Below, piece after piece: positions 47,303-56,649 of a stretch of 64,000 nt of DNA. Under the pieces are notes generated by a model. The model had not been told where the DNA came from. It saw only the letters and a program-made list of their open reading frames with translations, and made no database searches. Positions within the stretch are counted from its first letter, which is position 1, and every line of letters starts with the position of its first letter. Both the position numbers and the translations under genes were made by a program. This stretch comes from Agrobacterium larrymoorei (lineage in GTDB: Bacteria; Pseudomonadota; Alphaproteobacteria; Rhizobiales; Rhizobiaceae), in NCBI RefSeq assembly GCF_030819275.1, contig NZ_JAUTBL010000001.1, positions 856,001 to 920,000 on the forward strand. Direction: 5' to 3'.

Positions 47303-47796
47303 ATGAAATGCCAAAGATCGATCAGGTCATTCCCCTGCAGCAGGCGATTGAGTTCCTGTGGGCGGAAGCCGATATTCTTGACAAGCCGGACTATGACCGC
47401 TGGCTTCAATTGTGGAACCGCGATGGCCACTACGTCATTCCCATCGATCCGGAGACGGAAGATTTCGCCTCAACGCTCAACGTTGCCTATGACGACGCGC
47501 AGATGCGCAAGCTGAGGGTCGAGCGCTTGCAGGGCGGGTTTTCGATATCGGCAGCGCCGCCGGCGAAAACCGTTCGAACTATCTCGCGCTTCGTAGCCGA
47601 ACAGAATGCGCCGGGGACACTCACCATCCGGTCCGCCTTGCATCTCGTCGAAGACAAGTTCGGACGTCAGCGGGTCTTCGCGGCGAACGTCACCCACCGG
47701 CTAGTCGTGACGAATGACGGGCTGAAAATTCGTGACAAAGTCATCCGACTGCTCAACTCCGACGGGGTGCTGACATCCATCAGCTACCTTCTCTGA
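47299..47796 (+). CDS. iacD: Aromatic-ring oxygenase beta subunit (IacD)
   Basis: A 165-residue NTF2-fold small subunit of ring-hydroxylating dioxygenases (QQAIEFLWAEADILDKPDYDRWLQLWNRDGHYVIPI, then RTISRFVAEQ). It would stabilise the alpha trimer. The ATG at 47299 overlaps the iacC stop (ATGA), with GCAGGG upstream. It is directly followed by the SDR gene after 14 bases. Confidence 0.92.
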   Translation: MNEMPKIDQVIPLQQAIEFLWAEADILDKPDYDRWLQLWNRDGHYVIPIDPETEDFASTLNVAYDDAQMRKLRVERLQGGFSISAAPPAKTVRTISRFVAEQNAPGTLTIRSALHLVEDKFGRQRVFAANVTHRLVVTNDGLKIRDKVIRLLNSDGVLTSISYLL

Positions 47797-47810
47797 GCGG
47801 AGGCAAGCTC

Positions 47811-48572
47811 ATGACCACACCTTTACCGGATGTCATTCAGACCGCTGTAATTACCGGGGCTGCTTCCGGCGTCGGCGCCGACATCGCCCGCGCGTTGCAC
47901 ACGGCGGGTTTTCGCGTCGTGATCACCGATATCGATATGGAGGCTGCTGGGAAACTTGCTCTCGAACTCGACCTCGCGGGAGAGACAGCCGTTACCGCAA
48001 CGCTCGATGTCAATGATCCAGCCGCATTCCAGGACGTTCTGGACAAGATCGTGGATCGATGGGGGTCTGCGGAGGTTCTGGTCAACAATGCCAGCGTTAC
48101 CGTCGCAAAGCCCGTGCTGGAGATTCTGCCGGAGGAGTTCAACGCCGTGCTGGCGACGAACGCCGGAGGCACCTTCGCTGGCAGCCAGGTTTTCGGGCGC
48201 CATTTCAAGCTGCGTGGCTATGGCCGCATCATCAACATGGCATCGCTCGCCGGCCAGAATGGCGGCACCGCCACGGGAGCGCATTACGCTGCCTCGAAAG
48301 GCGCGATCCTCACCCTGACCAAAGTCTTCGCCCGCGATCTCGCACCCTTCGGCGTCACCGTCAACGCCATCGCACCCGGACCGATGGACACGCCGATGGT
48401 CCATCGGCTGATCCCCGAAGACAAGCTTGCCGGTCTGGTTGCGGGCATTCCTGTCGGACGCATCGGTGATCCGAAGTTCGTTGCCGAACTTGTGGCGTTA
48501 TTGGCCGGGCCATCGGCCGCCTTCGTCAACGGCGCATGCTGGGACGTCAATGGCGGGCTTTTCATGCGATGA
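47811..48572 (+). CDS. iacE: Short-chain dehydrogenase/reductase (IacE)
   Basis: A 253-residue SDR. The cofactor motif is TGAASGVG (residues 15-22), the structural motif is LVNNAS, and the catalytic Ser and Tyr-Lys pair are in NMASLAGQ and YAASKG. The C-terminal PGPMDTPM and VNGACWDVNGG are typical. In IAA degradation IacE works with IacA to give the hydroxylated oxindole-acetate. Spacing to the neighbouring genes is short (14 and 43 bases). The precise step is taken from knowledge of the iac pathway, not from sequence alone. Confidence 0.9.
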   Translation: MTTPLPDVIQTAVITGAASGVGADIARALHTAGFRVVITDIDMEAAGKLALELDLAGETAVTATLDVNDPAAFQDVLDKIVDRWGSAEVLVNNASVTVAKPVLEILPEEFNAVLATNAGGTFAGSQVFGRHFKLRGYGRIINMASLAGQNGGTATGAHYAASKGAILTLTKVFARDLAPFGVTVNAIAPGPMDTPMVHRLIPEDKLAGLVAGIPVGRIGDPKFVAELVALLAGPSAAFVNGACWDVNGGLFMR

Positions 48573-48615
48573 GACAGTTGCACCAAGATGACATTGACCA
48601 TGACAGGAGAGGCCA

Positions 48616-49590
48616 GTGGCCAACGCCCCCTTTCAACTGAAGATCACCGACCGGCATGACGACCGCGGCAATATCATGCGGCTGACCCTGGCAGCGGCCG
48701 ACGGTTCGCCGTTACCGCCCTTCGATGCTGGATCGCATCTCGACCTTCGCATTCAGGATAGCGCACAGGGCATCGACCTCTGGCGTCAATACTCGCTCTG
48801 TGGCGATCCTTCAGAGCACGGCGTCTATCGGCTTGGAATTCTGAACGACCCGGCGAGCCGAGGCGGCTCGCAGGCGCTACACCGGATCGCCCGGCCAGGC
48901 CTCGTACTGGAGGCTAGCCATCCCCGCAATCATTTTCCGCTTGCACCTGATGCGCGTCGCTCCATCCTGATCGGCGGCGGCATCGGCGTCACGCCGATGA
49001 TCGCGATGGCCTGGACTCTTGAAGCCAAAGGATCCGATTTCATTCTTCACTACTGCACAAGAGATCCGGAACGCACAGCCTTCCTTTCCGACTTGCAAGG
49101 CTGGAGTTTTGCCTCGAAAATCAGATGCCATCACGACAATGGCCCTGATACGCAACGCTTCGATGTGCTTCGCGACATCCCGGAACCGGATGGCGGGACG
49201 CATATCTATGTCTGCGGCCCGCAAGGCTTCATGGATATGGTGATTGACGCGGCACAGAATGCCGGCCATGCGAACGAAAACATCCACCGCGAATATTTCA
49301 GCGCCGATATCGACACCAGTGGTGGTGCCTTCGAGGTGGTTGCGCAGACCTCCGGCGTCACGGTCGAGGTCGGCGCGGACGAAACCATTGTCAAAGCCCT
49401 TGCCCGGGTGGGGGTGAAGGTGGAGGTCAAGTGCGAAGAAGGGATCTGCGGCACCTGCCTCACCGACATTATCGAGGGGCTTCCCGACCATCGCGACGCT
49501 TTTCTGACGGAGGATGAGCGGCAGGACGGAACGGTGATGATGCTGTGCTGCTCACGGGCGAAGACGTCACGTCTCGTACTGGATATCTGA
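48616..49590 (+). CDS. iacF: Ferredoxin-NAD(P)H reductase with C-terminal [2Fe-2S] domain (IacF)
   Basis: A 324-residue phthalate-dioxygenase-reductase-type protein. The FMN-binding domain shows FDAGSHLDLRI and LWRQYSLCGD. The NAD domain has IGGGIGVTPMIAM and YVCGPQGFMDMV. The C-terminal plant-type ferredoxin has the Cys cluster in KCEEGICGTC with a fourth Cys in MMLCCS. It passes electrons from NAD(P)H to the IacCD oxygenase. The start is a GTG at 48616 preceded by GGAGAGG. Confidence 0.93.
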   Translation: MANAPFQLKITDRHDDRGNIMRLTLAAADGSPLPPFDAGSHLDLRIQDSAQGIDLWRQYSLCGDPSEHGVYRLGILNDPASRGGSQALHRIARPGLVLEASHPRNHFPLAPDARRSILIGGGIGVTPMIAMAWTLEAKGSDFILHYCTRDPERTAFLSDLQGWSFASKIRCHHDNGPDTQRFDVLRDIPEPDGGTHIYVCGPQGFMDMVIDAAQNAGHANENIHREYFSADIDTSGGAFEVVAQTSGVTVEVGADETIVKALARVGVKVEVKCEEGICGTCLTDIIEGLPDHRDAFLTEDERQDGTVMMLCCSRAKTSRLVLDI

Positions 49591-49597
49591 GGTGCCG

Positions 49598-50095
49598 ATG
49601 ACCGACGCTCCGACTGACGCCAAATTATTCCGTTCCGCCATGAGCCGGCTTGGCGCCGCTGTCAACATCATCACGACCGACGGTCCGGCGGGGCGCCACG
49701 GCATGACTGCTTCCGCCGTCTGTTCCGTCACGGACACGCCGCCGACGGTGCTTGTCTGCGTCAACCGCGACAATCGATCTCACCGGTTTTTCGTCGAGAA
49801 CCGCGCGCTTTGCATCAATGTGCTGGCGGCCCGTCATCAGGCACTTTCCCTCGATTTTGCCAGGCAAACCGTTGAGGACCGTTTCGCCGGTGCCGGCTGG
49901 TCGACTTTGGTGACTGGGGCTCCCGCGCTTGAGGACGCGACCGTCGCTCTCGATTGCCGGATATCCGCGAGACAGGAAGTTGGAACGCATTCGGTGTTTT
50001 TCTGCGCGGTTCAGGCGACGCGGATATGGGACGGCGCGGCCGAGGGTTTGATCTGGTTCGACCGCCAATTTCACCCGCTTGCCGCAACAGGTTAA
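49598..50095 (+). CDS. iacG: Flavin reductase (IacG)
   Basis: A 165-residue flavin reductase of the HpaC/DszD-like group (FRSAMSRLGAAVNIITTDGPAGRHGMTASAVCSVTDTPPTVLVCVN, then NVLAARHQALSLDFA). It makes FMNH2 or FADH2 for a two-component monooxygenase, here most likely IacA. The ATG at 49598 has GAGGTG as ribosome-binding site; a GTG at 49592 is in frame. It is the last gene of the iac operon and converges on iacR with 31 bases between the stops. Confidence 0.9.
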   Translation: MTDAPTDAKLFRSAMSRLGAAVNIITTDGPAGRHGMTASAVCSVTDTPPTVLVCVNRDNRSHRFFVENRALCINVLAARHQALSLDFARQTVEDRFAGAGWSTLVTGAPALEDATVALDCRISARQEVGTHSVFFCAVQATRIWDGAAEGLIWFDRQFHPLAATG

Positions 50096-50126
50096 TCGCA
50101 CTCCAGCGAAAGGTTTTTACGTGGCT

Positions 50127-50600
50127 TCAGCCCTCGCCAAGCCGATCAAACACCCGCTTCAGAAGACTGTTCATCTGCGCAAGCTCCTCGCTGCCAATGT
50201 CGGCGAAAGAGCGCTGGAACACCGCCTCGACCAGAACGCGGGCGCGACGGGCCTGCGCGCGTCCCTCTTCAGTCAACGTTACCTCCGTCACCCGCGCATC
50301 GGCCTTCCGGCTTCGGACAGTGACCAGCCCGTCCGTCGTCATGCGCTGGATAATTTTAGTGGTGGTGTTCAATCGGATGATGCAGAAATCCGATATCTCG
50401 GAAATACTGAGATAAGCATCCTCCGTGAGCGACGACAGGACGCGCCAACGCGGCACATCGAGACCGATCGGACGCAAGGCCTTCTCGACAGCAAGGACGT
50501 AGCGGGCATTGACGCGTGTGATCCAGTAGTACGGCCATTCGCTCTTGTGAAATGCGGGTTCAATCTGTCCAAGGGCGTCGGGATCGGTTTTTGTCTGCAT
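50127..50600 (-). CDS. iacR: MarR-family regulator (IacR)
   Basis: A 157-residue MarR-type repressor. The winged helix is visible in VPRWRVLSSLTEDAYLSISEISDFCIIRLNTTTKIIQRMTTDGLVTVRSRKADARVTEVTLTEEG. In iac loci IacR represses the operon and is released by IAA or a metabolite. It is transcribed away from the livK-like gene, with 150 bases between the starts, a natural site for its operator. It is convergent with iacG. Assignment rests on family and position. Confidence 0.9.
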   Translation of the reverse strand: MQTKTDPDALGQIEPAFHKSEWPYYWITRVNARYVLAVEKALRPIGLDVPRWRVLSSLTEDAYLSISEISDFCIIRLNTTTKIIQRMTTDGLVTVRSRKADARVTEVTLTEEGRAQARRARVLVEAVFQRSFADIGSEELAQMNSLLKRVFDRLGEG

Positions 50601-50750
50601 GTACGCTTATGCCTTCACTTTTGGCAGATCGGATACATCACCTGCTCTCACGGAGCAAACAATACGAACAATCCTGGGCCGAAACCGCGGTCTCAGGCTT
50701 GATTGCCATCTAGAAAACTAAAAAACGACCAACCAGAGGATCAAGAACAC

Positions 50751-51935
50751 ATGCCACACGTCACTGCCTCCTTAAAGCTAAAAGTCACCCCCCTGTCGAA
50801 ACGCCTGATGATGTCGTTGATGGTCGCTACCCTCTGGGCTGGCGCCGCAGACGCCCAGATCAAAGTCGGCGTTGTCACATCCTCCACCGGGCCGATCGCG
50901 CTGGTCGGTATCCCGCAGAAGAACACTGTTCCTCTACTGCCCAAATCTGCGGCAGGCCAAACCATCGAATATATCCCGCTTGATGACGGTAGTGATCCGA
51001 CGGCCGCCGTATCCGCCTTCAAGAAGTTGATCGAAGAGCAGAAAGTCGATGCGATCATCGGCCCTTCTGGTTCGCCCAGTGCCATGGGCGTCATCGCATT
51101 CGCAGCCGAGTCCGGCGTCCCGATGCTGGCGCCTGTCGGAACGGCCGCGGTCATCCTGCCAATGGATGACAAGAAGAAGTGGGTCTTCAAAACCACTCAG
51201 AACGACGATCTCGTGGCTAGGGCGCTGGTGGCGAACATGGTCAAGGCCGGCGTAAAAACGGTCGGGTTCATCGGCACCGCCGACGCGTTTGGAGACAACT
51301 GGCAGAAGGTCTTTACCGCCGAAGCCGGAAAGTTTGGCATAAAGGTCGTCGCTGCGGAGCGTTTCCAGCGCCAAGATACTTCACTTACCGCGCAGAGCCT
51401 GAAAATTCTCGCATCAGCTCCCGAGGCGGTTCTGATCGCGGCACCGGGCAGTTCATCAGTCCTGCCACAGACAACCCTCTACGATCAGGGTTATCGCGGC
51501 AAAATCTATCAGACCCACGGTGCGGCACTTCCCGATTTTCTCAAGCTGGGCGGCAAGAAGGTGGAAGGTACGATCCTGGCGGCCAGTCTCATGCTGGTCC
51601 TAGATGAAATGCCGGACTCCAATCCTTCAAAAAAGGTCGCGGTCGATTATGTCGCTGCCTATGAAAAGCTCTACGGCTCCAAACCCGCGACCTTCGGCGC
51701 CAATGTTCTCGATGCCGGACTGCTTCTCGAACGAGCGATCCCAGTCGCGCTGAAGAGCGGCGAACCGGGAACGCCGGGCTTTCGCGTAGCGCTGCGGGAC
51801 GCGCTGGAGAATGTGAAGGAATTGCCGGGCGCACAAGGCATTTACAACATGACGCCAGCCGACCACAGCGGTTTCGACGAGCGAGGCCTTGAGATGATCA
51901 CGGTTAAAAACGGCAACTGGGCACTGTTGAAGTAA
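50751..51935 (+). CDS. Liv-type ABC transporter substrate-binding protein
   Basis: A 394-residue type I periplasmic binding protein (LivK/Peripla_BP_6 class). A signal peptide ends near AGAADAQIKV, followed by VGVVTSSTGPIALVGIPQKNTVPLLP and later GSFSVLPQ-like and DAGLLLERAIPVALKSG motifs. The ATG at 50751 has AGAGGA upstream. Proteins of this class next to aromatic catabolic operons often bind aromatic acids, so IAA or a related acid is a reasonable guess. It begins a four-gene importer, divergent from iacR. Confidence 0.9.
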   Translation: MPHVTASLKLKVTPLSKRLMMSLMVATLWAGAADAQIKVGVVTSSTGPIALVGIPQKNTVPLLPKSAAGQTIEYIPLDDGSDPTAAVSAFKKLIEEQKVDAIIGPSGSPSAMGVIAFAAESGVPMLAPVGTAAVILPMDDKKKWVFKTTQNDDLVARALVANMVKAGVKTVGFIGTADAFGDNWQKVFTAEAGKFGIKVVAAERFQRQDTSLTAQSLKILASAPEAVLIAAPGSSSVLPQTTLYDQGYRGKIYQTHGAALPDFLKLGGKKVEGTILAASLMLVLDEMPDSNPSKKVAVDYVAAYEKLYGSKPATFGANVLDAGLLLERAIPVALKSGEPGTPGFRVALRDALENVKELPGAQGIYNMTPADHSGFDERGLEMITVKNGNWALLK

Positions 51936-52102
51936 GCCTGCCTCCTGCGTCGGGCGCTCGCCGGTGAGACCTGACGCAGAAATACGCTCAAGAAGAAATA
52001 CGGGAACAGCAAAATGGATCACCTGAAACAGCATCGACCGGCAACGGGAGTGTGTCGCGCCTCGCATCGTCATCCAGGCTTTCGGCAGCGAGGAGATATC
52101 GC

Positions 52103-53140
52103 GTGAACCTCGTCGTCGCCATACTGCTTGGACAGGACGGGTTGACCAACGGCGCGATCTACGCCCTGTTAGCGCTCGCCATTCTTCTCGTTTTCTCCGT
52201 CACCCGCATCCTGCTTATTCCTCAAGGCGAGTTCGTGTCCTTCTCGGCGCTCACGATGGCCGCCATGCAAGCCGGCAAGCCGGTGCAGCTCGGCTGGCTG
52301 CTGCTTGCCTTTTGCGCAACCGCCATCCTCATGGATCTCTACACCGGATTGCGGGACAACGGGCGTTGGCTGATCAAGCCCACCATGATCTGCATCTCCA
52401 TCTACGCGCTCGCCCTGACGCTCGTGACCTTTTTCCTTCCGTTGGCCAGTGCTGGCGCTGCTATTCAGGCAGCCCTCACCACCGGTCTCCTCATTGCGTT
52501 CGGCCCGCTTTTCTATCGCGTCGTCTTCCAGCCACTCGCCTCCGCTCATTCGCTGGTGCTTCTCATCGTTTCCATTGCATCCCACGTGGCGCTTGTGGGC
52601 ATCGGCCTCCTGATGTTCGGCCCCGAAGGAATGCGAACGGAACCCTTTACCGATATAAGCCTCAACATCGGCCCGGCCATGATCAACGGCCAGTCCGTGG
52701 CCGTGGTGGTGCTATCGCTGGCGTTGATCGGCATGCTGTACGCCTTCTTTGAAAAGACGCTCTATGGCAAAGCCTTGCGCGCCACCGCCGTCGATCGCCT
52801 TGGCTCTCAGCTGGTGGGAATCTCTCCCGCCCTTGCGGGTCAAGCAAGTTTTACGCTAGCGGCGCTAATTGGAGCACTGTCGGGCATATTGATCGCTCCA
52901 CTGACGACCATCTATTACGACTCCGGCTTCATCATCGGCCTGAAAGGCTTTGCCGGCGCCATCATCGGCGGCCTCGCCAGCTATCCGCTCGCCGCTATCG
53001 GCGCGGTGGTTTTGGGTCTCGCCGAGGCATTTTCTACATTCTGGGCCAGCAGTTACAAGGAAGTGATCGTCTTTACTCTGCTGCTGCCCGTTCTTTTATG
53101 GCGTTCGCTGGCTCACAAGCGGGTGGGAGACGGCGAATGA
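52103..53140 (+). CDS. Liv-type ABC permease (LivH-like)
   Basis: A 345-residue permease with about eight membrane helices. The family signature GLTNGAIYALLALAILLVFSVTRILLIPQGEFVSFSA is at the N-terminus, and KGFAGAIIGGLASYPLAAIGAVVLGLAE near the C-terminus. The GTG at 52103 has AGGAG upstream. The stop overlaps the next start (ATGA). It forms the membrane pore with the permease half of the fused LivM-LivG protein. Confidence 0.93.
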   Translation: MNLVVAILLGQDGLTNGAIYALLALAILLVFSVTRILLIPQGEFVSFSALTMAAMQAGKPVQLGWLLLAFCATAILMDLYTGLRDNGRWLIKPTMICISIYALALTLVTFFLPLASAGAAIQAALTTGLLIAFGPLFYRVVFQPLASAHSLVLLIVSIASHVALVGIGLLMFGPEGMRTEPFTDISLNIGPAMINGQSVAVVVLSLALIGMLYAFFEKTLYGKALRATAVDRLGSQLVGISPALAGQASFTLAALIGALSGILIAPLTTIYYDSGFIIGLKGFAGAIIGGLASYPLAAIGAVVLGLAEAFSTFWASSYKEVIVFTLLLPVLLWRSLAHKRVGDGE

Positions 53141-54948
53141 CGCTACGCCACCTTCGCATGCTCGGGCTTCTTGCCGCCGTTCCGCTGCTGGCGCTTTCCG
53201 CTATCCTCCTGCCCGGCCACCAGATCACCATCGCCAACAACATCGGCATCTATGCGCTTGCGACACTCGGCCTCGTGCTCATGACAGGCGTCTGCGGCAT
53301 GACGAGCTTCGGTCAAGCGGCCTTCGTGGGGATCAGCGCCTATACGACCGCGGCAATCGCCACCGGCGCGGGTCTGCCACCGGCGCTTGAATTCCTCCGC
53401 TACAACCCGCTGCTCAGCCTTGTCGCAGGACTGTTCCTCACCCTTGGTGTCGCCGCCATTCTGGGTGGCCTTACGTTGCGTCTCTCCGGACACTATCTGC
53501 CGCTTGGAACCATCGCCTGGGGCCTGTCGATCTACTATCTGTTCGGCACGAGCGAAACGCTGGGCGGATATTCCGGGCTTTCCGGCATCCCGTCCCTGGA
53601 ATTGTTCGGGCTGCGTTTCGACAAGGCATATCTACTGTTTCTGCTGATCTGGTTTGCCGTCCTCTGTGGCATCGCGATCATGTTCAATCTGCTGGACTCG
53701 CGAGAGGGAAGAGCCATTCGTGCCCTCAAAGGCGGCCAGTCAATGGCCGAGTCAATGGGCGTTAATACCTTTCGCGCCAAGATGGCGGCCTTTCTCGTCG
53801 CGGCGGCTTTCGCGGCCGTCTCCGGTTGGCTCTATGCCTACACCCAGCGTTTCGTCAATCCGACGCCCTTCGGCCTGCAATACGGCATCGAATACATGTT
53901 CATGGCCCTGATCGGCGGCATCGGCACAGTGGGAGGCGCAGTGGTGGGAGCAGCCACGACGACGTTTATGAAAGAGTGGCTACAGAACCTGCTGCCGAAC
54001 ATTCTCGGTCAGGGCGGCAACTATGAAGCCATAGTTTTCGGCATCATCATCGTACTGCTGATGCAGTGGATGCCGGGAGGCATCTGCGGCACCCTCCTTG
54101 CGCGGTTGACCCGCGGCGGCAACCTCAAGCCGGTGGCTACGACGACCTCCGATGTCGTGCCTCTCGATCGCCGCGATCAACCTGACAAGACAGCGCCGAT
54201 CCTCGATGTCCGCGGCATCACGCGCAAATTCGGCGGTCTTGTCGCCAACAGTGATATCTCCTTCGCCATCGACGCGGGTGAGATTCTCGCTGTGATAGGC
54301 CCGAACGGTGCCGGCAAAAGCACGCTCTTCAATCAGGTGTCTTGCGTCGACCGACCGACATCTGGCGAGGTGATATTCCGTGGTCAGGCAATCACTGGTC
54401 TTGGCGCGCGTCACGTGGCGAAAGCAGGCATGAGCCGCACCTTCCAGCATGTGAAGCTTCTGCCAGACATGAGCGTGGTGGAAAATGCGGCGATCGGCGC
54501 CCATTTGCGAGGCAAGCACGGCCTTATTGCCTCCATTTTGAGGCTGGACCGCAAGGAGGAGGTACAAATTTTGGCGGAAGCCACCCGGCAGCTGAAGCGC
54601 GTAGGTCTTGGGGATCATCTCTACACAGAGGCCGGAAGTCTGGCGCTCGGTCAGCAACGAATTCTGGAAATTGCCCGCAGCCTGTGCGCCGATCCCTGCC
54701 TGCTGCTGCTGGACGAACCTGCTGCCGGCCTCCGTTTCAAGGAAAAGCAGGCGCTCGCCGACCTGCTCAGAAAGCTGAAGGCGGAGGGCATTGCGATCCT
54801 TCTCGTCGAGCACGATATGGATTTCGTAATGGGGCTGGCCGATCGCGTCATGGTAATGGACTTCGGCCAGAAGATCGCCGAAGGCCTTCCTGCGGATATT
54901 CAGTCCAATCCGAAGGTGATCGAAGCCTATCTGGGAGGCGCCGAATGA
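53137..54948 (+). CDS. Fused Liv-type permease-ATPase (LivM-LivG)
   Basis: A 603-residue fusion. Residues about 1-335 are a LivM permease ([33 protein letters not shown] and [18 protein letters not shown]). A linker of about 30 residues follows. Residues about 355-603 are a LivG ATPase with Walker [10 protein letters not shown], Walker [12 protein letters not shown] and H-loop VEHDMD. The usual LSGG is replaced by LALGQQR in the signature position. The ATG at 53137 overlaps livH, and the stop overlaps livF. Such fusions are known in Liv systems. Confidence 0.93.
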   Translation: MTLRHLRMLGLLAAVPLLALSAILLPGHQITIANNIGIYALATLGLVLMTGVCGMTSFGQAAFVGISAYTTAAIATGAGLPPALEFLRYNPLLSLVAGLFLTLGVAAILGGLTLRLSGHYLPLGTIAWGLSIYYLFGTSETLGGYSGLSGIPSLELFGLRFDKAYLLFLLIWFAVLCGIAIMFNLLDSREGRAIRALKGGQSMAESMGVNTFRAKMAAFLVAAAFAAVSGWLYAYTQRFVNPTPFGLQYGIEYMFMALIGGIGTVGGAVVGAATTTFMKEWLQNLLPNILGQGGNYEAIVFGIIIVLLMQWMPGGICGTLLARLTRGGNLKPVATTTSDVVPLDRRDQPDKTAPILDVRGITRKFGGLVANSDISFAIDAGEILAVIGPNGAGKSTLFNQVSCVDRPTSGEVIFRGQAITGLGARHVAKAGMSRTFQHVKLLPDMSVVENAAIGAHLRGKHGLIASILRLDRKEEVQILAEATRQLKRVGLGDHLYTEAGSLALGQQRILEIARSLCADPCLLLLDEPAAGLRFKEKQALADLLRKLKAEGIAILLVEHDMDFVMGLADRVMVMDFGQKIAEGLPADIQSNPKVIEAYLGGAE

Positions 54949-55706
54949 CCGGTACAGCACCCTCACCCTTGTTGGCTGTTTCGGGCCTATCCGTGTCCTA
55001 CAGCAAGATTGAAGCTGTAAGCGGTCTCGATCTCGAGGTCGGTGAAGGACAGATCGTCTCCGTCATCGGGCCGAACGGCGCTGGCAAGACAACCCTCCTG
55101 TCGGCGATCATGGGAATCCTGCCCTCACGCGGGACGATCCGCATCTCAGGCGAGGCTGTCGAGGCAGGGACGATCAGGGACCGGATCGATCGAGGGCTCG
55201 GTTTGGTTCCGGAAACGCGGGCGCTGTTCGGCACGATGAGCGTAGAAGACAATCTCAGGCTCGGCGCTTTCCGTTTCCACCGCTCTGCAGCGAGTAAACG
55301 TGCCGACACGCTGGAAGAGGTCTATACCCTGTTCCCGCGCCTGAAGGAGCGTCGAGCACAGATCGCCGCCACGCTATCGGGTGGTGAGCGGCAGATGCTT
55401 GCGCTCGGTCGGGCCCTGATGGGCCGACCTCGTCTATTGATGCTGGATGAACCGAGTCTCGGCCTCGCACCGCTGATCGTGAGGGATGTTTTCCGTATCA
55501 TCGCCGATCTAAGACGCAAGGGCGTTTCTATATTGCTCATCGAGCAAAACGCCCGCGCCGCATTGAAGATCGCCGACTATGCTTATGTGCTCGAACTTGG
55601 ACGCATCGCGCTGCAAGGCCCCGCCTCGGAACTCGCCCAGGACCCACGCGTGGTCGCAGCCTATCTCGGCATGACCAGCCAGCATCAGGAGATGCTCGCC
55701 ACATGA
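54945..55706 (+). CDS. Liv-type ABC ATP-binding protein (LivF-like)
   Basis: A 253-residue ATPase. Walker A is GPNGAGKTT, signature LSGGERQM, Walker B LLMLDEPSLGLAP and the H-loop-like position is IEQNA, as usual for LivF. The ATG at 54945 overlaps the stop of the fused gene (ATGA); an upstream open frame is an artefact of overlap. It completes the importer of the auxin locus. Confidence 0.93.
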   Translation: MTGTAPSPLLAVSGLSVSYSKIEAVSGLDLEVGEGQIVSVIGPNGAGKTTLLSAIMGILPSRGTIRISGEAVEAGTIRDRIDRGLGLVPETRALFGTMSVEDNLRLGAFRFHRSAASKRADTLEEVYTLFPRLKERRAQIAATLSGGERQMLALGRALMGRPRLLMLDEPSLGLAPLIVRDVFRIIADLRRKGVSILLIEQNARAALKIADYAYVLELGRIALQGPASELAQDPRVVAAYLGMTSQHQEMLAT

Positions 55707-55968
55707 CGCTCGCCGCGCCCAAACTGTACAGTGTCGGCGGGCAATCGTTTGCCGCTGCGAAGCGCCAATAGAAGATTGCCAGCAACGAAGAGCGCTAGGC
55801 GCGTCGTACCGGGAATGTCTGTGAACAGGCCTCCAATCAAAGGGAAGAATATCCATTCCGGATATGATCGGCCTGGGCCTGGAGCGAATGCCTGAGCAAT
55901 ACTCTGACGACCGCGACGGGGACCGCCCTGTCGCGCCCGGTTTAAAAACCAGATTCGAGGAAATGAAA
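55707..55968. other. Short spacer with possible decayed coding sequence
   Basis: The interval between the livF-like gene and the SnoaL relic has no intact gene. On the minus strand, pieces in one frame read IPEWIFFPLIGGLFTDIPGTTRLALFVAGNLLLA, which resembles part of a major-facilitator-type membrane protein but has no start or conserved signature. It may be a remnant. Confidence 0.3.
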
Positions 55969-56533
55969 ATGCTGTCAGTTGAAGAACAGATCGCGAGCTT
56001 GACCCGGAAAGTCGATGCGTTGCAAGCAGAAGCAGATATCCGCCGCATCGTAAGCCGCTACATGTTTCTGTGCGATGTTCCGATGCCCGAACCGGACGCC
56101 GAGGGAGGAAAGCGGATCGATCTCATCCTGGAACTCTTCAGCGATGATGCCCAATGGGAGGGCGTCGGCGCCTATTACGACAATCAGTTCGGCAAGAAGC
56201 AGGGCAAGGCAGCACTGCGCCAGCACTTCGAAGGTTTTTTCGCACCACGCGAACCGCAGATGATTCTCAACTGCCACTATCTGACATGTGAGCATATCGC
56301 GGTGAATGGTGACGGCGCGGAGGGGAACATGGGTTCACTTTCAGCCCTGGATCTTCAGCGACGGCACCTCGCTGCTGCGCTCCAGCCGGCTCTATAACGC
56401 CTTCAAGAGAGAAAACGACGTGTGGAAAATGTCACGATATCGAACCGAGAACGTCTTCGTGGCGCCCCTGCCGAAAGAGTGGTGGGACTCCATTCCTGCA
56501 GAATCGATCCTCATGCGAGATGCGGCGGCCTGA
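55969..56533 (+). pseudogene. SnoaL/NTF2-like gene interrupted by a frameshift
   Basis: The first part reads MLSVEEQIASLTRKVDALQAEADIRRIVSRYMFLCD through HYLTCEHIAVNGDGAEG. Near 56326-56331 the frame breaks. The expected continuation TWVHFQPWIFSDGTSLLRSSRLYNAFKRENDVWKMSRYRTENVF runs in another frame to the stop at 56533. Removing one A in the GGGGAACATGG stretch restores one protein of about 187 residues. It is an NTF2-fold relative of the IacI-like protein upstream. It could be a sequencing error or a real loss of function. An alternative ATG is at 55963. Confidence 0.8.
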
Positions 56534-56649
56534 CCTCTCGCAAGCTGTCGCTATGGCGGCACAGAGTGAACGGTTTTCTTATGCCACTTGCAGATCGCGT
56601 CGGGAAACGTCTAGATTTATAACGTTGGGAGGCGGCAAGAGGGCTGCAC

